This document shows positions 38,301-50,300 of a DNA stretch of 64,000 nt, one piece after another. The translations under genes were made by a program, and so were the position numbers. The notes under the pieces were generated by a model. The model was not told where the DNA came from and searched no databases. It saw nothing but the letters and a program-made list of their open reading frames with translations. Numbering within the stretch: the first letter of the stretch is position 1; the number at the start of each line of letters is the position of its first letter. Source of the DNA: Rallus limicola (Eukaryota > Chordata > Aves > Gruiformes > Rallidae); NCBI GenBank assembly GCA_022605955.1, contig JAKCOZ010000039.1, positions 3,038,001 through 3,102,000 of the forward strand, written 5' to 3'.

Positions 38301-41300
38301 CTGGAGTCACCAGACTGTCAAAATATTGTCTGAATGGTATTTTTCGTAATAATAAACCTAAAGTCATAACAATGCAGAGCACAGCATAAGCCATGCTGCA
38401 AAGAAAGGGGAAGTCATTGGAGAGATGACAGTTCAACCAGTGTTCCAGAGAGGAAAGCATTATCTCCAGAAGTAAATCAGCATATCAAAGTGTCCGTAGC
38501 TGTTCCACATTCAGACAGTTGGAGCAACATCTCACTGTCTTGCTAAAACTTCAAGCGATAATCAAAGGCTCTAATGCATTGTGCTCCTGGAATTAACACT
38601 AAGGAAAGAAGAGCATGAGCTGAAGAAAGTAATGTAACTACAGCACCATCCTGATACCCTTCAAAAGTATCTAGGGGATTCAAAATTTTGAGAAATCAAG
38701 AAGACAGCACTCTCCTAATAGGTTGCTAAACTGAGCTTTGACTACCCCTAAGTATCACGCTGAAGAGAGCTCTTCAGAAGCACTAGTTAAGCTGGAGCAA
38801 TCTCATGAGGGTATTTTGTCTTACTTGGTAGCCCTGTCTCCCATGGCACCATTGGGAACAAGTCTTTTGCTCTGTTAATTAAAACAGGCAATTCCTGTAC
38901 TGGTGTGTTTAATAGAAGCAGGCAATACTCTTAGCATGGGAACTCAGCCATATATATTGGGGTAACAATTCCAGGAATAGTTTTGACCTGTTTCAAGTAG
39001 CACTTTCCCAAATAACTCCTGGCTGATGTCTGGGAATAAAGATCAACCACAAGTAATTCCCACTTTGGATGCAACCACACTGTTTTAGGAGTTAAAAAAG
39101 TTTGCTAGCAATAGAAGGCAGCAGTCTAAGGCCTGTTGGCTTCAAAAGTGACAGTGATTGACAGTGCTTAACTTATTAGTACAGTTACACCTGTGGTGAA
39201 GTGAAGCACAGTTCTTGATTTGGGGGCTTAAAAACTCTTAAGAGCTTTCATGGGAAATACCAACTCTGCTGCCAGGCTCACAGGGTAGCGTGCTAGAAGG
39301 GGACAGTGCGTGACTGTGGAAATCAGTCCATATTGCAGAAGCTTTCTGTGGGTCCTGGATTTAGATTTCACAACTACTCTTCTGGCAGAATCCTTTCTGA
39401 AAAGCTGTTACAAAAAAGCATATACCCGAAGCTCAACATCTACATGTAAAATGCAGAAACATGAATCCACCAGGGGTTTCACAGAGAAACTTATAGTTTA
39501 GGGATTTAGAGTTGGCACCCTGCACTCACAATCTACCTGTAGATCAGGGAATCCATACGCATTTTTAGTTGTTTCAAAGTAAGTATGTATGCTACCCACA
39601 TGCCCACTGGGGTGAGGCAAGGGTGTGGATAACCTACCTTCCTCTGGCCTAGGTTCCCATGGTCTAACAGGGTCACCAGCCTTGGCAGCTGAGAAGTGAA
39701 AAGCTCCATAGTTGACTCCAGTGGGCAACTGTGGACAATCTGACTCACTGCAGGACCTCAGGTCTGAAATCCTCTGATTTAACTTCATGTATTACCGGTT
39801 CTTTATTCCCATCTAGTTGGGTAACCCCTCTCATATCTATAAGGCAAACAGAAGAGCCAATCCTGAAAAGTATTCGTCCTTAGGGACATAAATAAGGTCA
39901 GGGGCTCAGGCCCCAATGTCTTATTCCACTAAAGAGTTGCATAGCACTGCTTGCTAAGCTTTCCATTGCAGACTGTATTCCTCACAGAACAAAGAAGTAA
40001 AGAAAAGAATTTTTCTGCCTACACATAAAGCTCTTGGCTTTAAGTCTGTTTTACAGGCTAAAATTAAAAATGCATTAATTAAAAAGGTTTCTTGCAATCT
40101 TCATTACTGCTTCCCAATGAAACCAGTGGCAGTTAATTCTTTTGCTTTAATTGATGGATATTGAAATGCCAGGATACAGAAAAATATACTGTCTTTTATA
40201 CCAGTGCTTTTGAAAAAAAAAAAAAACCACAATACTTCTACATATATCATAAATCTATTTATTTCTCTAGACATTTTTTAAAAGATAATGTCCAGTCTTA
40301 CTGCTACTGAAAACAAGACAGCTCCTGAACTTGTTTTCTCAAGCTGCAGGATCTCCAGAACTACAATTCTGCTCTAATGAACAACCACAAGTCTGCCAAG
40401 ACCCATTGAAAACCAGTAATAAAAAACAAAAACAAAACAAAAAGAAACCCCAGAACAACAGAATCCCAAGCCAGGTAAATCATTATAGCCATTTGAGAGA
40501 GGAGACAACATGATTAGTCACTAAGACAACAAAAGTTGCATCTAGTGCTGAATGACACGGGTACATCAGCTTCCAAATTCCCTGCCATGCTAAAGTGGTA
40601 ATTCACCATTTTCTTCAATATCAGCTGAATAACGAAGAACCATGCATAATGCATACATCTTCATTTCACATCTGCCCAGAAGTCTCACAATGTTTTTTAA
40701 ACAATAGCAGGACTTTCCCCCTCAAAAACAAAACAAAACAGAAAAAGTGAATCTAGTCAAAGACACATCTTTTTGCAGCACCAGCAAGCATATCTACACT
40801 TCACCCCTCTTCAACACATTTAATTGGCTAAGTGTAACAATTTTATCTACATTTGCAGAAATTAACATCAGTTGCTTAACACTTCTAAAGCCTACCTACC
40901 CACAAGAAAAACTTGTTTTTATTTTAGTAAGGTCCACAGTGGGTCTGTTCTCTCTCATACCCTTGTTCCTTCCTCAGTGAGAGTTCTGCCTTGTGCTTTG
41001 CCATATGTATCCTGGTCAGGCACTTGCTATGACATGCAAGCCAGGCTATTGCTGGTCCTCAGTCATGTGCCCTAAGCAAATCAAATGTTAAATCAGGGTA
41101 GATTTAGACTAAATACAGACTAGTTATGGATTTAGATAGATATATTTTTAACTGTGAGGGTGGTGAGGCCCTGGCACAGGTTGCCCAGAGAAGCTGTGGC
41201 TGCTCCCTTCCTGGCAGTGTTCAAGGCCAGGTTGGATGGGGCTTTGGGCAGCCTGGTCTAGTGGGAGGTGTCCTTACTCATAGCAAGATGATCTCTAAGG

Positions 41301-44300
41301 TCCCTTCCAATCCAAACCATTCTATGATTCTATGAATGAAGAAATTCCAGGAGTCAACACAAAGGTCAATGAGACTGCAGTCTATTTATGCAGGTTTCCC
41401 ATGTTGGAAGATGGAGAAAGAGATTCCAAATAGATATTTAGTTGGGATTTTCACAAATGAAAAAAACATTTTCTGAAGTGTGAGTGATGCTGGGGGCTAA
41501 CAACATCATTTGTGAAAACAATCCTACCAAAAGGCATGCATTTAAAAATTAAGCTGTTAAGGAAGTTACCAGTAGCCTGAGTGGGGACATGAATGGGTTT
41601 GCTGGTATGCAATTACACATGCCTCCTCTCACATCCACTCCTCTGTGGAGATTTATCACACCAACAAGAAGTTTGCAACGTTTAGGTAAATGCAGAGGGC
41701 TACAAGCAACTGCTATGTTTCCTACAGACAGGTCATGACAAGGGGCAAAGCAGTACAAACACCTCCATCTGTCAGCAACAAACATGCCCTCAGATCTGTA
41801 TGGATTCTGGTTTTCCTCCTCTACTTCATCTCTAAAACATACCTGCAGGTCAGAGCCCATTTAGGGTAAGAAGAAACAGCAAATGTGAAAAGTTATCAGC
41901 ATGAACTAATGTGCTTTTTTAATTATTTTTTTTTGTTTGTTTTTTTTGAGGGGAGTTAGGAGTGGATTTTTCTTTTGCTGGGAGCTATAGGGTAAAAGAT
42001 AACAATGTAAAATAATTAACCCATTGCTAAAATAATTAACCAAATTGCTATACGATGTTGATGGCTCTTCCCCAATGCCCTTTCCTGGAAAGAAAGGCCA
42101 TCCTCTAGGTATTTAGTTCACCTCCTTTCCAGCACAACTCCTTCCAGTAGCCACATACTGAGCTTAATGCAGTATTCTCAGACTTAGGAGTAACGCACAA
42201 GCATACTAAGGAGGACTTGGACAAATCTAATGATAGCGATCAAAACTGTGCTATCTTTGGCTGGTAGGCATTCTTGTCTGCAGGTTCTTGAACATGTGTT
42301 TCTGTTCTTGGGGATAAGAACAAAAAATGTGATATTAGTTCAGTTTAGGTATAAGGCTTTAAAAAAAAAGAGTAAAAATAGGTTAAAAAAAAAAAAGGCA
42401 ACTTTCTTAGCAGAATTATTTTCATCACTTTCCACCCACACCCAAAACTAATCTTTCATGTCAACCCACTTGCTTTTTTTTGTTTTCCTGACTGGATGAA
42501 ATAATACAGCTACACTATTCTTTTCCTCCCACCAACTCATCCCATACTCTTAGAAGTTATTTTAGACATCAAGTTTCATCTATTATCTGAAGTAATAAGC
42601 ATAAATCCAGTTTAAAGAAAAATGCAGATTTGTATAAGTCTATTGCATAGATCTTCCATTCTGTGTGCTCCATCTGCGTGTGCAATCTGCTTCTATATTT
42701 TCAGCCAGCTTGCATGGGCAGATTAATGCGTACAATTAGAAAGCAACCTCACAGGCGTTCAATAAACTGCCTTCATTATTACACTCAAGAGAGTCCCTTT
42801 GGATGTCTATAAAAGCCTAGTTTTCTGCCTGTTAGCTAAATAATTGACAACGCTTAAAATAATCAGGAGCAAATGAACAAAACGGAGACCATTGTGGTAA
42901 AAAGAAGCAAACAAAGGATTCTCAAGGCTGCAAACCCTTTTTGTGTGAGTCCTCTTTCATTCTCTCTAGCAATCTGTATTAGAAGTCTGGTCAGGTTTAC
43001 ATTTGCACTTCTGTGGGGAAAATTTGTTACCAGCCTGCTGTTTGAACCACACATCATAGGGTACTGAAAACTGGCAAGGACACTAGTATTTATCCTGTGA
43101 AAATAGATAAATAAATAAAAATTCTGTTTTGATTCAGGTTTTATTTTCTTGAATTTTATGACTTCTGAGAAAACTGCTTTGGCAGGCAAGTGTATATCTG
43201 CTTGGTTTGGTGAACCTCCTGCATTGTGTTTGGATACACACTTAGAGGCACTCTGGCAAATTCTTCTCCAAGCTCCAAATTCTGAGTAGAATATATTGAG
43301 CATGCATATGTATCCAAGTGCAACAGTGCCAGGAATTTTTACAGGAGAACAACCTTCACAAAAACCGAGGCATGAATATATAACAAAGGAAAAGATGAAG
43401 TGATGCAACTGCCATCATGTAAATAAAAAACAACCCTATGTGCTAAACTGCTTTTCCCATTACATAAATAGGTAGATAGCTATTAGAAACACAGTGGACT
43501 GCATCCAACACTACCGTTTCTGGGAAATGAAACTCAAATTAAATAAAAGCACCTTACTAGAGAGCTGGGCTAAAACCTTACGGTGAGACATGCAACAGTT
43601 CTTGCAGAGATTCATAACAGCCTGCACAGCAAGTCACAGAGAAAAGCAAGTCATGAGGTGGCCATCCCTCATTACTGTTTAAGTGACATTTTTTTGTGTC
43701 CTAACTAAAAAGGATGTCCTGAAAAGTCCTGAGTCAGACACCTAACCTCTCCTTCATTCTCATTGGGGAAGATAGGCATTCAGTCCTGTCCTCACGAGGA
43801 TTAGCAGTTGCAAAGTATGGACTAGGGAAACATTCATTATGTTTTAATGTACTCACAGAAACACAGGCCCTACCACAGGCCACCAGTGTAGAATGCATCC
43901 AAGACACTGCTACTCAGAAAGAATTTACACATTTCATGTGTAAGTAGTTTCTGGTAGAAAGGTGCATGTGTCCCGTGTTGGGTTTTATTCTAGATATGGT
44001 ATCTGCAGAAGTGGAACCAAAGTAACTCTCTCACCAGTAAATCCCTGAGGTATTTCTCTTCTGTTAGTACAAACCACAGCAATCCTGCCATGCAGCAGCT
44101 ACCACAGCCCAAAATGTGCTCCTGTGTGCTGTTCATGTTTTTCCACACACAGCTACTTCAGGAGATAGCCTGTGGGTTTTGTCTATTTCCATCACTTAAT
44201 AGAGCTTGAGTCCACCTGGGTCGGAAGAGATGGTGACCCCAAAAGTGAAAGACTTGCAAACTTTTCCACAGCACTCTGGGTGCATGTCTAAACCCCATTC

Positions 44301-47300
44301 TCACAAGACACAAACACATACTCCAGCATACATGATAACAGGTACAGTTGACTTTCAGGGGCCAGTTGTACACAAAGAAGCTAACAAGGCTGTCAAGAGA
44401 TGGGAAATAACTGTGTTCTGCAAATGGTGGACAAGGTTGCAGACAATTGTTCCTTTTGGCATTTGCTTACTTCATGTTACAGGGGATTTCATTTCCTGGT
44501 TTTAATATCACTGTGATTTGATCGAAACAACAGACTTCTGGGCAGCATCATGCTTTATTGTCAAGAGTACATTAATGACATGAGGATCTTAACTGCCTTT
44601 CCATAACAAATAGAAGCCACACTTCCTACAAGAGAAGTACTGATTGGACTGTACCCCGTGGAGGCAGATACAGCTAGAGGTGGTGATCAATTTTAAAAGG
44701 TTTCTCAGCTAATGAGACTGCTGGTAGGCATTGATCTCCTCAGGAAGATTGTGATGTTGCAGCTACAGATGCTTACAGAGAACAGACTAACAAGGCAGCT
44801 TATCTTTTGAAGTAGCTCCACAGGCCATGACTTTAGAGAGGTCATTGCTTCATATGCAACTCATGACCTTCCTTTTTCTCTCTCCCGGCAAGCAGAGAAG
44901 ATCAAAATACTCTAGCAGAGACAGTGAGGAATGGGCACAGCCTCATATTTGTTTTCTTCATTTCTAGACATGGGCTTTTAGATGGTGGAAGTAATTAGTC
45001 ACTCATTTTTGAACAGTATGCAAAAAGTACCACTTTAAATACCAGGCACTTTTCTGCATTGTCTCTAATAACCAGTAGTACATCCATACAGTTACTTTAC
45101 AAGACCTGAGATGTTGCACAGTTATCTTCCCATCACTATAGGATGTTATGCTCCATAATGCAATATGACCTCACCAACACTCAGTGGTAAATCCATGACA
45201 GCCCAAGACTCCTCTTTCTCTGCCCACCAGATCATTTCTTTGGACCAGAGAAGGCACTAGTGTCACTCTGTATAGCACAGGAGGTTTTTTGAGAGCCAAA
45301 ATTGCATTCACTATGAATAGGTTTTCGGTTCACTTACACCATGTATAGTATCTACAGGCCCAACCTGGAGTACATACAAATAATCTTCTAACTGTTGGAC
45401 ATAATCTTAAACAACGAAGCTCAACAGTCCATCTTTACCTTCAGTTGCATCAGTCCCTTTGGTTTCCTGAGGCAACATCAGTCATCTGTTTGGATTTCTG
45501 CAAAGCCTTTGACACAGTCCCGCACAACATCCTCTTCTATCAGTTGGAGGGATATGGATTTGGTGGGTGGACTGTTCAGTGGATAAGGAATTGGCTGGAT
45601 AGTTGCATCCATATGGTGGTGGTTAATGGCTTGAAGTCCAAATGGAAGACAGTGACAAGTGGAGTTTCTCAAGGGTCTGTGCTGGAACCAGTGCTGTTTA
45701 ATATCTTTATTAATGATATTGACAGTGGGATTGAGTGTACTCTCACCAATTTGCTGATGACACCAAGATGAGTGGTGAAGTTAATGTGCCAGAGGGATGG
45801 GATGCCATCCAGAGGGACCTGGACAGGATGGAGAAATGCGCCCAGGTGAACCTCATGAGGTTCAACAAAGCCAAGTGCAGGGTCCTGCACCTGGGTTGGG
45901 ACAATCACCATTATCCATAAAGGTTAGGAGATGATATGCTTAAAATGCTTGATGGGGCTCTGAGTGACCTGATCTAGTAAAGATGTCCCTGCTTACTTCA
46001 GGGGGGTTGGACTAGTTGACCTCTAAAGGTCCTTTCCAACCTTACACATTCTATGACTCTATGAGCACTCACAAGGTTATCTTAAATCAGTGGACAGAAC
46101 GTCCACCAGTGAGTGTCCTTTCCAGTGGCCAGGCAGTCTGAGTCTCAGCACAGTCAGTTGGTCCCACACAATGTAGGGACCAACTGACTGCCCATGTGAA
46201 GGGGTTTCAGAGGGTTTCAGCCCCCTTTTGACAGAAGCAAGCTTGCTTTTAATGTAAAAAAGCACTGATCAGCAAAATTCATTTCACCCTAAGCAAAAAA
46301 GTGTACAGACAGGGAAGGCGAGGGAAAGGAAGAGATATGCCTCTGTTCATAACCAAATAAGCCTTAAGATTCTTTAAAAAAAAGAAAAAAACCAAAAACC
46401 CCAACAGATTAAATGTGAAGCTAACCCTGACTATTCCCTGAAGAAAAAGCAAGCCACAAAACTGAAGGACCTTGTACTGAAAACAAGTTGTTCTTGGGTT
46501 AGGCTCCAAGGGCATAAAGGCATCTAGTGTGCCAGAAGCAGGCAGAGATCTAAAGCTGGATCTTCAGAAATCCTGAGGAATGAGCGGTGCCCGTGTGTGG
46601 AAAAACTACCCTGGGACAAACAGAGGACAAACAGCCGGCAACATACCAATATCTAGAGACAAATGTTGGCAATGTGTTTAAGGAAAGAGCCAAATGGGAA
46701 GAAATAAAAGCAAAAAGGCAAGAAAGGCTGAGATCAGTAAGAAGGTACTAAAATGTCTATACATGAGAGAACGGAGTCTGGGCAAATGATGAAGGAACTG
46801 GAGCTACTAGCATGGGACAAAACTGACTCCTTTAAAGGTCACAGAGGAGGAAGGAGCAATCAATCATACTGAGAACACAGGTAAGTAATTTCAGGAGCCA
46901 AAGATAAAAACAGTAAAGGTGACTAAACAGCACTGTGTGTTAATTATGTGATAGAATTGGTTTGGATCAGTTAAAAATAAATAAGTAGGATAGATTGAAC
47001 TGGCAAAGCAGGAAATTCACTGCCAATGGAATTAATTATGTCAGGAATTAAGCCATGTCTAAATCTGACATTAAGGAGGTATTCTTGGGAAGCAGGCATT
47101 CACAGCAGTTCTCTACATTCAAGACATAGGACTATGTTATATATATAAGGAGTCCTCATTATTTCCATGTGTATTAGATTTCTTTATTAGTTATTAAAAT
47201 AAATGGGTGGAGATGTAATTTAGATCCTGTTTCAATAATTAGGCTTGGATTGAATGGTCACATATCAATTCAGTTAGAAAAAGAAAGCACAAAGTCTTTC

Positions 47301-50300
47301 TATAACTTACAGTTTTCATTTCAAAGCCTATGTTTTCAGAAGCTAAGAAAAATCTACTGAACCAAATTGCTCACAGAATACAGTACAGAGGAAGCTTGGA
47401 GTATTTCACAGAATCACAGAGTGGCTGAGGTCAGAAGGGACCTCTGGAGTTCATCTTGTCCAAACCCGAGTTCAAGAAGGGCAACCTAGAATCAGTTGAT
47501 CAAAACTTTTTAATATGTCCAAGGATGGAGACTCAATAACCTCCTTGGGCAAACTGTGCTCATGCTCAGTCGCCCTTACAGTAAAAATTGTTTCCTGATG
47601 TTCAGGAGGAACCTGCTGTGTTTCAGTTTGTGCCTGTTGCCTCTTGCCCTGACGTTAAAAGTTTCAATCCAAAAACAGAAACAGAAGCCGAACCCTTCCT
47701 AAACCCTAAATCAGACAAAACCAAACAAAGAATCAAAAACCCCAAAGCAGAAGGACAAGCAGATGAAGAATTTTAAGTAATAAGTTTCAGATTTTACTTA
47801 CTAATATTGATCTTCAAGGAACATTTCTTTTCTTTGCATTTCTTCCATCCTTTTTTTAACTTCAAGTCTCTCTGCCTACAGTATTAAAAACAGGAGAACA
47901 TATCTGAGATTTCCAGTAAGCGAGAAACAGATATCAATTATTTAAATTCAAGTATTTCAATATTCTGTTTTTCAAAACAAATACAGTAGCAGTTGGGTAT
48001 AGAAGTGACCCAATCCCACATTTAGAAGTGTTCAAGCATGACCAAACAGCTCCTAGTAAACCTGCCAATAGACTAGTCTGAAAGAGAAATCCATACCATA
48101 CCCTGCAAGACCTATCAATCCTCACAAAGGGCCTTGTGCGCCTTCACAGGTCTCACAGTACAGCACTGTTGGGGCCATCTCTCAGTATAACTGATGCAAC
48201 ATTGGCCCTAGTAAGAAGGTAGACAACACAAACCACTGCAGCAAAACAGATTATAGTCTCGTAGAATAGTGATACACATACAGGTAGCTCTGCATTTAGA
48301 CCTGTGGCCTTCAGAAGTGTTGGTATTGGCAAGCTGACTACACCCTCAAAATGAAAAAAGAGAGTGTCTGGTAGTCCAGCAATGAGATATTGCTCTAAAT
48401 GAAGTGCCCTGGGAATTTCAGGCAATGCCTTGAAGACACAAGAAGGGAGCTGTAGACAAGAATGCCACATTTGGTCAGAGCCCCAGATAAGGGAGAGGAT
48501 TCTGTGCAAGGCAAGAGAGAATGGGGGTAGGTAAGTAAGTGTGTGTAAGGGGGAAAGTGTTGTTAAGAGCATGGCTGTAACCCCATCCTTATCATTTTCT
48601 TCCTGTTCTGCAATCAATAACATTTCAGAAAAATTACAATTCAATCGGTATTTACTCAATTACTTTGCCTTCAGTGATTTCAGGATGGGTATTTTTTAAT
48701 TGGATAAAGAATGATTGTCTGGAAGAAATCTGTAGAACAAGTGCAAATTTCTGCTCAGCATGCATTGGATTAAAAAATCCAACCCTGTCAGATGTCTGTA
48801 GATAGGAAAAGAGATGCTATGTTGTGTAATAATATAAACTGTTGGAAGGCAAATTACTTAGTTATTTGGAAAAAGGCAATGGGAAAATAAACAAAGATGA
48901 ATCTCTGAATAAGGTGACTTGCTGCTCAATGATCTGACATGTTAAGATGGTGGTAGAATGCATGAAGTATTGATGCAATTAAAAGAATAATGGAACTAAA
49001 ATGAGGAATATCACCCCACAGTGTAAGTAAATTTTGATAGCACTCAAGGGATCTCTTGTTTGCTCATAACCCCTCCATCCAGAGACAGATTCTTTTTAAG
49101 CAGAAGACTCTCACCCATCTGTACAACTTAACAATATACATGGAAAGAAAGGAAAGAGGAAGAAAGGAAATCTGATAGCATCTGTTATTGTAGGGAAAAT
49201 TCTGTGGATTGCCCTGAGGACTCCTCAGTGGTGCCACTATTGCCCATCCCCTGTCAGAAATCTCGCCGTGATCTGCTGAGGATACCTGCATCTGCTGCCC
49301 CACTAAAATGCCTTTATACAAATGCACGTAGCATGGGAAACAAACAGGAAGAGTTAGAGATCTTTGTGTGGTCGCAGGGCCACGATCTCCTTGTGATCAC
49401 AGAGATGTGGTGGGACAGCCTGGATGACTGGTACACTATCATGGATGGCTATGTGCTTTTTAGGAAAGATAGGCTAGGGAGTGAGGTAGAGGAGTTACTC
49501 TTTATATTAGAGAGCAGCTAGAATGTATTGAACTCCACCTGGGGAAGGATGAACCATCAGTCAAGTGCTTGTGGGTAAGAATCAAGGGGAAGGCTAGTGC
49601 GAGTGACACCATTGTGGGTGTGTACAATGGGTCCCCTGATCAAGAGGAGCAAGTTGATAGTGCATTCTATAAGCAGTTAGAAGTAGCCTCAAGATCCCAG
49701 GCACTGGTCCTTATGGGGGACTTCAATTACCCAGATATTTGCTGGGCAAGCAACAGGGCCAGTCATATGCAGTCCAGACAATTTCTGCAGTGCGTAGAAG
49801 ATGCTTTCCTGCTACAGATGGTGCAGGAACCTACAAGGGGAGGGCAGGTACTGGACTTTGTTTTTACTAACAAGGATGGACTCGTTAGGGAAGTGAAGGT
49901 CAGGGGCATGAAAGTGCATGGTCAAAAAGTGACCATGAAATGGTAGAGTTCAAGACCCTGAGTGGAAGAAGCAAGCCAAAAAGTAGGATAGCTACCCTGA
50001 ATTTTGGAAGAGCTAACTTTGATCTCCTCCACAACCTAATAGGGGTTATCTGGTGGGCTACGCTGTTTGAAGGAATGGGGCCTGTGAGAGCTGGCTAACA
50101 TTCAAACAGTGCTTCTTCCAAGCACAGGACTGGTGCATCCCTTTGAGCAAGAAATCGGGAAAGAGAGGCAAAAGACCTGTGTGGATGAGCAGGGAGCTAA
50201 TGAGTAAATTCAAAGGGAAGCAGAAGGTCTATGAATTGTGGAAAAAGGGTTTGAGCATCTGTGAAGAATATAGGAATGTTGTCAGGGCCTGTAGGGACAC

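Larger units (their letters stand above)
36366..47801 (-). other. EPSTI1: EPSTI1 intron 6 (11.4 kb, largest)
   Basis: Contains CR1 fragments at 41.15, 45.48 and 47.41 kb, a 20-bp tandem repeat at 42.0 kb and a hairpin at 46.15 kb. A 181-codon open frame (42863-43408, minus) has no recognisable family. The rest shows nothing. Confidence 0.6.

Noticed and set aside
39498..39788. Proline-rich 96-codon minus-strand frame
   Set aside because: Looked like a retroelement or retrogene fragment, but no domain, polyA tail or flanking duplication was found.
42863..43408. 181-codon minus-strand open frame in intron 6 with hydrophobic ends
   Set aside because: The peptide matches nothing I know and no promoter or conserved motif is seen; its hydrophobic ends are common in AT-rich random translation.
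48153..48659. 168-codon minus-strand open frame in intron 5
   Set aside because: No recognisable family, no splice or repeat context. A rough estimate for AT-rich DNA of this length puts about one such frame within chance expectation.
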